Positions 41,757 through 50,872 of a stretch of 64,000 bases of DNA are shown here, in pieces. The translations under genes and the position numbers were made by a program. The notes beneath the pieces were generated by a model. That model was not told where the DNA came from and searched no databases. It worked only from the letters and a program-made list of their open reading frames with translations. This DNA is from SXXH01 sp041165735 (GTDB lineage Bacteria; Planctomycetota; UBA1135; GCA-002686595), in the NCBI GenBank assembly GCA_046341775.1, contig JBKDQQ010000211.1, forward strand, positions 1 to 64,000, in the 5' to 3' direction. Every line of letters starts with the position of its first letter. The first letter of the stretch is position 1.

Positions 41757-43298
41757 CTAGAAGCGGAAGTAGATGAACGGGTTGTACGCGCCGCCGGCCA
41801 GCTCCAGCGCGCACAGGAAGAAGACCACGAAGAGCAGCAGCGCGCCCGCGATGTCGAGGCGCCGCGCGAGTTCGCGCCGCCCGGCCTGCTCGAGCGCGTC
41901 GCGCCACGCCACGGCGCGCGCCAGCCATGGCGTCGAACCGATGCACCCGGCGGCCAGCGCGAGCCACGTCAGGACGTCGGCGTGCAGGGCGAGCGGATTG
42001 GCCTCGGCGGCCGGCACGGCGAGGTCGCCGAAGCGCACCCATCCGTCGCCCGCGGGGACGAAGGCCATGGCGCGCAGCACGCCGATCGCCTGGTCGAGGT
42101 CCTCGGCGCGGAAGTACACCCACCCGACCATCACGGCGAGCAGGACGTAGGCATGGCCGAGCGCGCGCGGTCCCTTCCGGAGCAGTTCGCCCAGGCCCAC
42201 GCGCTCCAGCACGAGGAACCCGCCATGCCACAGTCCCCACGCGACGAAGGTCGAGTTGGCGCCGTGCCACAAGCCGCACAGCAGGAACACCAGCACGAGG
42301 TTGAAGTAGGTGCGCGCCTTGCCCGCGCGGTTGCCGCCCAGCGGGATGTAGAGGTAGTCGCGGAACCAGCTGGAGAGCGAGATGTGCCAGCGGCGCCAGA
42401 ACTCGGTGATGGAGCGCGCGGCGTAGGGGTGCTGGAAGTTCTCGAGGAACTCGAAGCCGAACATGCGGCCGAGCCCGATGGCCATGCACGAGTAGCCCGA
42501 GAAGTCGAAGTAGATCTGGACCGTGTAGCAGGCGACGCCCAGCCAGGCGAGCTGCGGAGTCAACTGCTCCGACGGCAGCGCGAAGATGGAATCGCAGCAC
42601 CTGGCGGCGAAGTTCGCCACCAGCATCTTCTTGCCTAGTCCGATCAGGAACCGGCGCACGCCCGAGGCGAAGCGCTCGAGGCCGATCGCACGCTCGACGA
42701 TCTGCTGCGCGACGTCCTTGTAGCGCACGATGGGTCCCGCGATCAGCTGCGGGAACAGGGCCACGTACAAGGCGATGTCCGCGGGATTGCGAGCCACCCT
42801 GCCCTCGCGCCGCGCCACGTCGACGACGTAGCTCATCGCCTGGAAGGTGAAGAAGGAGATGCCGATCGGCAGCCGCACCGATCCATCCGGTTCCAGCAGC
42901 GCCGCCGCCAGGCGGCCGCCCGCGGGCAGCAGGCTCCCGATCGTCGCCAGCGGCGCGTCGATGGCGCCGAGCGAAAGCAGCAGCTCCGACAGGCCGTTCC
43001 AGGCCCAGTCGGCGTACTTGAAGGCGAAGAGCAGCGCGAGGTTCGCGCCGAGCGCCCAGCCGACGATCCAACCGGTGCCGCGACCCTCCGCCTGCGCCTT
43101 GCCGACCAGCAGCCCGCAGGCCCAGTTGAACAGGATGGAGGCGACCATCAGCGCCGACGCGACGGGTTCGCCCCACCAATAGAAGACCAGGCTGGCGGCG
43201 AGCAGCAGCCCGTTGCGCAGCGACTTCGGCGTCAACGCGTGCAGCGCCAGGAGCAGCGGCAGGAACGCGAAGACGAAGGTGGGCGAGCTGAACAGCAT
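41757..43298 (-). CDS. MBOAT-family O-acyltransferase, AlgI-like
   Basis: A 513-residue integral membrane acyltransferase with about eleven hydrophobic segments. LFSSPTFVFAFLPLLLALHA is the typical N-terminus. GISFFTFQAMSYVVDVARRE, FPQLIAGPIVRYKDV, DFSGYSCMAIGLGRMFGFE and LWHGANSTFVAWGLWHG are the AlgI/DltB family blocks. The His in LWHGAN is the conserved MBOAT catalytic residue. It works with the AlgJ-like protein downstream. ATG 43298 starts this profile; a TAGTCT element lies about 65 bp upstream. The acceptor polymer is unknown, but the glycosyltransferase cluster begins a few kb away. Confidence 0.93.
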   Translation of the reverse strand: MLFSSPTFVFAFLPLLLALHALTPKSLRNGLLLAASLVFYWWGEPVASALMVASILFNWACGLLVGKAQAEGRGTGWIVGWALGANLALLFAFKYADWAWNGLSELLLSLGAIDAPLATIGSLLPAGGRLAAALLEPDGSVRLPIGISFFTFQAMSYVVDVARREGRVARNPADIALYVALFPQLIAGPIVRYKDVAQQIVERAIGLERFASGVRRFLIGLGKKMLVANFAARCCDSIFALPSEQLTPQLAWLGVACYTVQIYFDFSGYSCMAIGLGRMFGFEFLENFQHPYAARSITEFWRRWHISLSSWFRDYLYIPLGGNRAGKARTYFNLVLVFLLCGLWHGANSTFVAWGLWHGGFLVLERVGLGELLRKGPRALGHAYVLLAVMVGWVYFRAEDLDQAIGVLRAMAFVPAGDGWVRFGDLAVPAAEANPLALHADVLTWLALAAGCIGSTPWLARAVAWRDALEQAGRRELARRLDIAGALLLFVVFFLCALELAGGAYNPFIYFRF

Positions 43299-43362
43299 CG
43301 TCTGCGCTACGGGGGTGCTCGGCCGACGGAGCGCAGGGGCCGCGCGCGGCGCCGGTCGCCGA

Positions 43363-43368
43363 AGACTA
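43363..43368 (-). promoter_or_regulatory. Putative -10 element for the MBOAT/AlgJ-like operon
   Basis: Minus-strand TAGTCT, leader of about 58 nt to ATG 43298. It lies in the 90-bp gap after the MFS gene, so the acetylation pair could be transcribed both alone and by read-through. Confidence 0.3.
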
Positions 43369-43388
43369 CCACCGCCGAGGCGGGCGTT

Positions 43389-44738
43389 TCAGCCCGCGGT
43401 CCTGGTCGCGGCCTCAGCCTCCGGACGGGGCAGGCGCACCAGGGTCAGCAGGCCGAGCAGCCCCAGCGCGTTGACCAGCCAGAAGAAGCGCTCGAAGCCG
43501 ACGGCCTCGACGATGTCTCCGCTCCAGCGTCCGCCGAGCCAGGCCGAGAGGCCCATCAGGCCCGTGGACAGCGCGTAGTGCGTCGTGGCCCAGCGCGAGG
43601 CGCGCGCGAACTGCAGCAGGTAGACCATGTAGGCCGAGAAGCCGAAGCCGTAGCCCAGTTGCTCGACGAGCACCACCAGCGCCGCGCCGAAGGCGTCCGG
43701 GCGTGCGTGCGCGGCCCACGCGTACAGCAAGTTGGGCGCGTGCATCGCGAGCGCCATGGGCCACAGCACGCGCCACAAGCCGACCTTGGACACGAGCCAA
43801 CCGCCCAGCACGCCGCCCACGAGCAGGGCCGCCACGCCGAAGGTGCCGTAGATCCAACCCACCTGCACCTCGTCGAGCCCGAGCCCGCCCTGCGCGCCGG
43901 CGCGCATCAGGAAGGGCGAGATCATCGGCACGAGCATCGACTCGGCGAGCCTGTAGCAGAGGATGAAGAAGAGGACGAGCGCGAAGCCAGGGCGGCCGAA
44001 GTATTCGGAGAGGATGCGCGCGATCGGCGCGCTATCTCCGCGCCCCGCGTCGCGCTGCGGCCGGTCCGCGCCCGGCCGCGGCGCGAGGAACGCCACCAGC
44101 GCCAGCAGCACGCCGTAGGCCGCGGCCCCGACGAGGATCGCCCAGCTCCAAGCCTCGGGGCGCGGCAACCCGCGCGCGACGAGGCTCGCGCCCGGTTCCT
44201 GCTGCATGGCGCCAGCGAGGACCACGACGCCACCGGTGACGAGGATGCGTCCGATGCGATAGCAGGCGTTGCGCACGCCGACGAACAGCTCCTGCCTGCG
44301 CTTGTCGAGCGCGAGCATGTAGTAGCCGTCGCAGGCCACGTCGTAGGTGGCCGAGGCGAAGGCCAGCGCCACGCACGCTCCCACCGTCCACTCGAGCCAG
44401 AGCTCCTGCCGCGTGGCCAGCGCGAGCAGGGCGATGGCGACCAGCGCCGCCACCCCGGCGCCGAGCAGCCAGCGGCGCTTCGTGCCGTGGAGGTCGACCA
44501 GCGGGCTCCAAAGCGGCTTGAGCATCCACGGCAGGGTCAAGTCGCTGGAGATGCGGCCCACGACGGAGGGCGCCGCGCCCATGGCCGTGAAGTAGGTGTT
44601 CGAGGCGGCTTGCACGAGGAAGTAGGGCATGCCCTGCAACGCGTACAACACCGGCACCACCGCGGCGCCGCGCGAACCGGACTCCTCGCCGCCCTGCGCG
44701 GGCGTGCCGCGCGACTCGCTTGCGCCCTCGACCGACAT
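43389..44738 (-). CDS. MFS transporter, AmpG-like
   Basis: A 449-residue, 12-segment membrane carrier. The start of the first helices, VVPVLYALQGMPYFLVQAAS, and SDLTLPWMLKPLWSPLVDLHGTKRRWL follow the AmpG/PAT family (…G.P…, …LP..LK.LW.PL.D…). AFASATYDVACDGYYMLAL is another AmpG block (D-G-Y). AmpG imports muropeptides (GlcNAc-anhydroMurNAc peptides) for recycling. Relatives in Bacteroidetes and Planctomycetota are often simply called MFS transporters, so the substrate is tentative. TAAGGT lies only 6 nt before ATG 44738, suggesting a leaderless mRNA. It diverges from der. Confidence 0.8.
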   Translation of the reverse strand: MSVEGASESRGTPAQGGEESGSRGAAVVPVLYALQGMPYFLVQAASNTYFTAMGAAPSVVGRISSDLTLPWMLKPLWSPLVDLHGTKRRWLLGAGVAALVAIALLALATRQELWLEWTVGACVALAFASATYDVACDGYYMLALDKRRQELFVGVRNACYRIGRILVTGGVVVLAGAMQQEPGASLVARGLPRPEAWSWAILVGAAAYGVLLALVAFLAPRPGADRPQRDAGRGDSAPIARILSEYFGRPGFALVLFFILCYRLAESMLVPMISPFLMRAGAQGGLGLDEVQVGWIYGTFGVAALLVGGVLGGWLVSKVGLWRVLWPMALAMHAPNLLYAWAAHARPDAFGAALVVLVEQLGYGFGFSAYMVYLLQFARASRWATTHYALSTGLMGLSAWLGGRWSGDIVEAVGFERFFWLVNALGLLGLLTLVRLPRPEAEAATRTAG

Positions 44739-44744
44739 GGCGCC

Positions 44745-44750
44745 ACCTTA
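44745..44750 (-). promoter_or_regulatory. Putative -10 element, leaderless arrangement, MFS gene
   Basis: Minus-strand TAAGGT, 6 nt before ATG 44738. Together with the element at 44792 it shapes an 80-bp divergent promoter region. Confidence 0.45.
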
Positions 44751-44791
44751 CGAACCCGGACGTGCGTTGTCGCCTCGGCGTCCGCGCCTGC

Positions 44792-44797
44792 TATCCT
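44792..44797 (+). promoter_or_regulatory. Putative -10 element for der
   Basis: TATCCT preceded by GC. Initiation near 44804 leaves a 15-nt leader that contains GAGG (44810-44813) in Shine-Dalgarno position before TTG 44819. Confidence 0.5.
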
Positions 44798-44818
44798 GTC
44801 CCGTTCGCCGAGGCTCCC

Positions 44819-46197
<1,379 letters not shown>

Positions 46198-46201
<4 letters not shown>

Positions 46202-46713
46202 TCCGCGACCTGGCCCGCGTCCTCGTCCGCGCCTCCGCCTGGATGCGCTCGTGCCTGTGTCTGCTGCTCGCCGCCGCCTGCGCCAGCACCGGCGAGGAGT
46301 CGTGGCACGAGGGTTCGGTCGTCGCCCCGACGGAGCGCGTGCTGTGGCAGGTCACCGTGCTCGCGCTCGAGCGCAACGCCTTCCCCGTCGGCTCGGGCGT
46401 CAATCCTTCGACCCTCAAGGCCGTCTCCGGCTGGCGCGTCTCGCTGGCGCCCTTCAAGGGCGACGGCTATCGCGAGCAGGCGCACATCGAATGGACGCGC
46501 GACGAGGTGCAGGCGGGCCGCTGGAACGGTCGCGTGCGCGTCCACCGCCAGCGCAACGAGAACTTGTCCAAGCCGCTGGACATCTCCTACGCCGAGTGGG
46601 AGGACGATCCCGACGACCTGGAGCGCGCACGCCTGCTCTTCAACACGGTCAAGGCCCTGCTCGGCGGGGAGTTCAAGGTCGAGGCGCGCGAGCCGCGCTC
46701 CCTGGGCGGCTGA
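46198..46713 (+). CDS. Small lipoprotein of unknown function
   Basis: A 171-residue exported protein with a lipobox-like LLLAAACAST at Cys ~26. The mature part begins with about 20 variable residues. A compact domain follows with TERVLWQVTVLALERNAFPV, GWRVSLAPFKGDGYREQAHI and a basic strand (GRVRVHRQRNENL), then a negatively charged helix (EWEDDPDDLERARLL) near the end. I do not recognise the family. ATG overlaps the der stop (ATGA), so it is probably co-transcribed with der, and the following 160 bp contain no obvious promoter for the export genes. Confidence 0.7.
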
Positions 46714-46843
46714 GCGGCGCCACGCGGACCGGCTTTCCCTCGCTCGCGGGGGGCCGGAAACGACTGCCGGGCGGCGCGCGCCGTTCTGCCGGCCCGGACA
46801 TCCGCCGGAGGCTTTGCTTGCAGCCGCGGCCGGCGCGCGGCCG

Positions 46844-46893
46844 ATGGACGGGATGCAGTCGACTGCGTCCCCATGCAAAGTGGTCCCGTCCAT
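46844..46893 (+). promoter_or_regulatory. Competing inverted repeats around the export-permease start codon
   Basis: Structure A: GGGATGCAGTC (46850-46860) against GACTGCGTCCC (46861-46871), a near-perfect 22-bp palindrome with one G-T pair, ending just before ATG 46873. Structure B: ATGGACGGGA (46844-46853) against TCCCGTCCAT (46884-46893), a perfect 10-bp pairing that loops out the start codon. Both use bases 46850-46853, so they exclude each other in RNA. The palindrome could equally be a protein operator. Function is inference. Confidence 0.45.
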
Positions 46894-47835
46894 GCCGGAG
46901 CCGAGCGCTGCGCGTTCGCCATCGGCGGCCATTCCGCGTCCGCGGAGGGCGGCTCCGTGCGCGCGCATGGAGCCGACGAAGCGCGCCGGACCGATGCGGC
47001 GGCCGCGGATGCGGCGTGGGTGGAAGCGCCCCCGCGTTGGACGCTGCGCGTGCTCGACGAGTGTCGGCTGCTGTCGACGCGCCTGGGCGCCGCGTTGCCG
47101 CTCGCCGCGCGCCTGGCATGGCGCGAATGGCGCCAACGCGCCTCGCCGTGGCTCTTGTGCGCCCCCGTGCTGCTCGTCTTCGCGCACGCGGCGGTGCTCG
47201 CGCTGGTCTTCGGCGCCGGCGACCTGCTCGCGAGTCCGGCGGGAGCCGCGCAACGACTCGCAGCGGGCGCGTTGCTCTTCTCGATCCTCCAGCATGGACT
47301 CGCGCGCGGCGCGACGGCGCTCGTCGACGAGCGCGCCTTGTTGTCGCGGCGCGCGTTCCCCCTGGAAGCGCTGATCCTGCGGCCGGTGCTCTCGCAGGGG
47401 GCCTCCGCTTGCCTGGGCCTCGCCTTGCTCGCCGCGTGGGGCGCGTTCGCCGGAACGCTGGGGCCGGGCGCCCTCCTGCTCGTCCCCGTCGTGTGCGGCT
47501 TCGCCTTGCTCGTCTCCGCGCTCGCGCTGCTGCTCGCCGTGCTGCACGCGCGCCATCGCGCGGCCGCCGAGGCCTTGGCTTGGGCCTTGCCGCTCGCCAC
47601 CTTGGCGACGCCCGTGTGGTGGGATCCCGCCTGGGTCGGCGCCGGCGACTGGTTGCGCGACGCGATGTCCGCCAATCCGTTGGCCGCGTACCTGGGACTC
47701 GCGCGCGGCAGCCTGGGCCTCGCGCCCTTCGAGGCGGGCGCGCTGGCGTGCGCCGCCGCCTGGACCATCGGCGCGGCCTGCGCCGCCCTGCTCGTGCTCG
47801 CCTGGCGCAGGCCGCATCTTTGCGACGAGGTCTGA
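46873..47835 (+). CDS. Polysaccharide-export ABC permease, Wzm-like
   Basis: A 320-residue protein: a ~70-residue hydrophilic N-terminus (possibly over-long, the start is uncertain), then six hydrophobic segments of the ABC-2 polysaccharide-export type. Family features are LAWREWRQRASPWLLCAPVLL at the first segment, GALLFSILQHGLARGATALVDERALLSRRAFPLEALILRP-type cytoplasmic loop, and a C-terminal segment near DWLRDAMSANPLAAYLGLARG (Wzm proteins have …NP…). It pairs with the ATPase that follows 3 bp later. GTG codons downstream are alternative starts. The start lies inside overlapping inverted repeats. Confidence 0.8.
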   Translation: MQSGPVHAGAERCAFAIGGHSASAEGGSVRAHGADEARRTDAAAADAAWVEAPPRWTLRVLDECRLLSTRLGAALPLAARLAWREWRQRASPWLLCAPVLLVFAHAAVLALVFGAGDLLASPAGAAQRLAAGALLFSILQHGLARGATALVDERALLSRRAFPLEALILRPVLSQGASACLGLALLAAWGAFAGTLGPGALLLVPVVCGFALLVSALALLLAVLHARHRAAAEALAWALPLATLATPVWWDPAWVGAGDWLRDAMSANPLAAYLGLARGSLGLAPFEAGALACAAAWTIGAACAALLVLAWRRPHLCDEV

Positions 47836-47838
47836 CCC

Positions 47839-49029
47839 GTGCGTCACGCCATCGAAGTCCAAGGCCTCGCGAAGCTGCACCGCCGTTCCGACGGCGCGTG
47901 GCGCGCGGCGCTGGCGGGCGTGGACTTCGCGCTGCCGGCCGGGGCTTCGCTGGGCTTGTGCGGCGCGAACGGCGCGGGCAAGTCGACCTTGCTGCGCATC
48001 CTCGCGGGCGCGACGCCGCAGACGAGCGGCCGCTGGCGGACCGCGGGGCCCCTGCGCTCCGTGGTCGAGTTGGGCGCCGGCTTCCATCCGGACCTGTCGG
48101 GGCGCGAGAACGCGCTGCAGCTCGCGGCGCTCGACGGGCTGCACGGTCGCGCGGCGCGCGACCACGCGCAGGGCGCCTTGGAGTTCGCCGATCTGGTCGA
48201 GAGCGCGGACGAACCGCTCTACGCCTGGTCGAGCGGCATGCAGCTGCGCCTGGCCTTCGCCTGCGCCTTGGCGCACGAGGCGCGCGTCCTGCTGCTCGAC
48301 GAGGTCTTCGCCGTCGGCGACGCGGGCTTCCAGACGCGCTGCGTCGAGCGCCTGCGCGCCCTGCAGCGCGACGGCGCCTCGATCGTGCTGTGCAGCCACA
48401 GCCTCTACGACCTGCGCCAGTTGTGCGAGCTCGGGCTGTGGCTCGACGGCGGCCGCGTGCGCCACTTCGGCGCGTGCGCCGAGGCCACGGCGCGCTACGC
48501 GGCCGAGGCGCGCGCGCGCGGCGCGGCGAGCGGAAGCGCGGCGCGCTCCGGCGACGGGCCGCGCATCGACGCGCTCGAGCTGCTCCCCGGGCACGAAGTG
48601 GCGAGCGGTTCCGAGCTGCGCGTGCGCGTCCAGTGGTCCAGTTCGACGGCGACCGCGGTGCACTGCGGCGTCGGCCTGCTCGACGCGTCCATGGAGATCG
48701 TCGCGGCCTGCGGCACGCACCTGTCGGCGCGCGATCCGGAGCACGGTCGGGCGGGGGTCTTCGAACTGCGCCTGCCCGCGCTCGCGCTGCTCTCCGGATC
48801 CTTCCGCGTCGCCGCGTGGCTGTTCGACCGCCATGGGCTGCAACGCCACGACGAGACCGTCCACGAGCGACCCTTGACTGTGTTGTCGCGCGGCGGTGAG
48901 GTGGGACGCGTGATGCTGGAGCACCACTGGTCGCACACGGAGCCCGATCCGCGCGCCCCGCTTCCGGGCGCCCACGGGACGGACGCTCCGTCCATGCGAC
49001 CGGCCCCGCGCTCCGCTCTCGAGGCGTGA
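47839..49029 (+). CDS. Polysaccharide-export ABC ATPase, Wzt-like with C-terminal domain
   Basis: A 396-residue protein. Residues 1-~220 are the ATPase: Walker A GANGAGKST, the Wzt/TagH-type stretch SVVELGAGFHPDLSGRENA, signature WSSGMQLRLAFA, Walker B VLLLDEVFAVGD, H-loop CSHSLYDL. Residues ~240-370 form a beta-rich Wzt_C-like domain (LRVRVQWSSSTATAVHCGVG, GVFELRLPALALLSGSFRVA). In O9a-type export this domain recognises the modified end of the finished polymer. A Pro-rich tail ends the protein. GTG 47839 follows the permease by 3 bp, and the stop overlaps the GT2 start. The likely role is export of the glycan made by the neighbouring transferases. Confidence 0.9.
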   Translation: MRHAIEVQGLAKLHRRSDGAWRAALAGVDFALPAGASLGLCGANGAGKSTLLRILAGATPQTSGRWRTAGPLRSVVELGAGFHPDLSGRENALQLAALDGLHGRAARDHAQGALEFADLVESADEPLYAWSSGMQLRLAFACALAHEARVLLLDEVFAVGDAGFQTRCVERLRALQRDGASIVLCSHSLYDLRQLCELGLWLDGGRVRHFGACAEATARYAAEARARGAASGSAARSGDGPRIDALELLPGHEVASGSELRVRVQWSSSTATAVHCGVGLLDASMEIVAACGTHLSARDPEHGRAGVFELRLPALALLSGSFRVAAWLFDRHGLQRHDETVHERPLTVLSRGGEVGRVMLEHHWSHTEPDPRAPLPGAHGTDAPSMRPAPRSALEA

Positions 49030-50207
49030 AGCTCGCCGCGCTGGTCGTCAACCACGATTCGGGGCCCCACGCCTTGGAATGCGTGCGCTCCCTGCGCGCC
49101 GAGTCGCGCGCCGCGGGCCTGCCTTCGCCGCGGATCGTGGTCGTCGACTGCGGCTCCACCGTCGACCAGCGCGAGGCCTTCGAGGGCTTGCGCGCGCTGG
49201 GCGCGGAGGTGCTGCTCGCCGCGAACCTCGGGTACGCCGGAGGCATGCAGCTCGCGTCGTCGCGCGCCGCGGGAGCGGAAGCGGTGCTCGCGTTGAACCC
49301 GGACCTGGTCTTCACGCCCGGTTCGCTGGCGCGCATGCTCGAGACCTCGCGCGAGGAGCCGCGGGCCATCGTCGCGCCGCGCACCTGCATCGACGAGGGC
49401 GGAGCGCTGCTCCTGCCTCCGATCGAACTGCCCGGTGCGTGGCGCGAGCTGCGCCAGGCGCTGGCGGGCGTCGACTCCTGCGTGGCGCGCGACATCTCGC
49501 TCCTCGCCGCGCGCAGTAGGATCTCCGCCTGGACCGCCAAGGCCGCGCATCGCGCCGAGATGCTCTCGGGGGCGTGCCTGCTCGTTCCGCGCGCGACCCT
49601 GCTCGCCTTGGGGCTGTTCCTCGACGAGCGCTATCCCCTGTACTACGAGGACGCCGATCTTTGCCGGCGCGCGCGCACCCACGGCGTCCCGCTGGTCGTC
49701 GAGCCGCGCGCGCTCGTCGCCCACAGGTGGTCGCGCTCCGCGGGCCATGGCGCACGCTACGCGGGCGAGCCGCTGAGGCGCATGCGCCTGTCGCGCGAAC
49801 TCTACCTGCGCGAGCACCATGGGACGCGCGGATTGCTCGCCGCGCGCCTCGTGGCGTTGCTCGAGACGCGCGCGCAGGCCGTCGCGATCCACGCCTGCCG
49901 CGAACTCGGCTCCATCGACGCGGACCCGGCGATCGGGACGCCCGGGCTCTTCGAGGCCGGTCCAGGCGAGGAGTCGCTCTTCGAAGTGGCCGTCTCGCCG
50001 GGCTTCGGCCTGTGCGCCGGCCGCGTGCTGGCGCCGTTCGAGCGTCCCGGCTTCGGCGGCGCCTGGGGCTGGCTGCCGGAAGGCCGCTATTGGATGCGCC
50101 GCCTGGCGACCTCGGACTTGCGGCTGCTCGGCGCCTGGACCTTCCACAAGTCGAGCGCGTCGATCGAACCGGCTGCGCGACGCGGCGCGGTGGAGGAGGC
50201 GGCATGA
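49026..50207 (+). CDS. GT2-family glycosyltransferase (rhamnosyltransferase-like)
   Basis: A 393-residue cytoplasmic enzyme with a GT-A fold. It begins AALVVNHDSGPHALECVRSL, with IVVVDCGSTVD (the usual VVDNxSxD) and NLGYAGGMQLA (NxGxxGG). LALNPDLVFTPGSL carries the DxD-equivalent as NPDL, typical of rhamnosyltransferase-like GT2s. ERYPLYYEDADLCRRARTHG is the conserved ED block. The last ~100 residues (from GLFEAGPGEES) form an extra domain I do not recognise. GTG 49026 overlaps the Wzt-like stop (GTGA), and the stop overlaps the PIG-L gene. Confidence 0.85.
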   Translation: MKLAALVVNHDSGPHALECVRSLRAESRAAGLPSPRIVVVDCGSTVDQREAFEGLRALGAEVLLAANLGYAGGMQLASSRAAGAEAVLALNPDLVFTPGSLARMLETSREEPRAIVAPRTCIDEGGALLLPPIELPGAWRELRQALAGVDSCVARDISLLAARSRISAWTAKAAHRAEMLSGACLLVPRATLLALGLFLDERYPLYYEDADLCRRARTHGVPLVVEPRALVAHRWSRSAGHGARYAGEPLRRMRLSRELYLREHHGTRGLLAARLVALLETRAQAVAIHACRELGSIDADPAIGTPGLFEAGPGEESLFEVAVSPGFGLCAGRVLAPFERPGFGGAWGWLPEGRYWMRRLATSDLRLLGAWTFHKSSASIEPAARRGAVEEAA

Positions 50208-50872
50208 GCGGTCGCGCACGCCTCCTCGACTTCCCGCCCGCCGCGCGCGTCGTCGTCGTGGCGCCGCATCCCGACGACGAGGTGCTCGCCTGCGGCGGCG
50301 CCATCGCGTTGCACCGCATGCAAGGCGACGAGGTGCTCGTGCTCGTCGTGTTCGATGGCGCGCTGGGCGCGGGCGGAGCAGGGCGCCGAGAGGCGGAGTG
50401 CCGCGCAGCCGCTCGCGAGCTGCTCGAGCCGCGCCTCGAGTTCTGGCGCCTCCCCGAGGGCCATGCGCCCTCCGACCACGACTACGAGCACGCCGTGCGC
50501 CGCCTGGCCTCGCTGTTCGCCGAATTCGAGCCCGAGCTCGTCTACGCCCCTTGGGAGGGGGACGACCATCCCGACCACCGCGTCGTCGCGCGCCTCGTGC
50601 GCGACGCCGTCGCGTCGCACTCGAGGCGCGAAGGTGTCCGCTGCACGCTGCTTGGTTGCGAGGTCTGGAGCGATCTGGCGCCGGACCTCGTGCTCGACAC
50701 GAGCGCCGCGCACGAGCACAAGCTGCGCGCGCTCGCCTGCCACGAGAGCCAGCTGGCGGATGGCGCCCTGGAGGCCGCGTGCCGCGCGCGCATGGAGCGT
50801 CGCGCACGCGCCTTCGGCGGGCGTGCCCTGTCCGCCGAGGCCTTCGTGCGCGTGCTGCCGGAGCGCGGATGA
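50204..50872 (+). CDS. PIG-L/LmbE-family deacetylase
   Basis: A 222-residue zinc-dependent deacetylase. The metal motif APHPDDEVLACGG (residues 20-32) supplies His and Asp/Glu. GDDHPDHRVVARLV near residue 118 supplies the second His site (HPDH). AHEHKLRALACHESQ is also typical. Family members remove acetyl groups from N-acetylglucosaminyl conjugates, including polysaccharide precursors. ATGA overlaps exist with both neighbours. A second copy of this domain, fused to a GT2 domain, lies at 59270. Likely makes free amino sugars in the exported glycan. Confidence 0.9.
   Translation: MSGRARLLDFPPAARVVVVAPHPDDEVLACGGAIALHRMQGDEVLVLVVFDGALGAGGAGRREAECRAAARELLEPRLEFWRLPEGHAPSDHDYEHAVRRLASLFAEFEPELVYAPWEGDDHPDHRVVARLVRDAVASHSRREGVRCTLLGCEVWSDLAPDLVLDTSAAHEHKLRALACHESQLADGALEAACRARMERRARAFGGRALSAEAFVRVLPERG

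Noticed and set aside
44720..44818. Upstream in-frame ATG extension of der
   Set aside because: It would overlap the divergent MFS gene, lie upstream of the -10-like TATCCT and add non-conserved residues. TTG 44819 has GAGG at good spacing.
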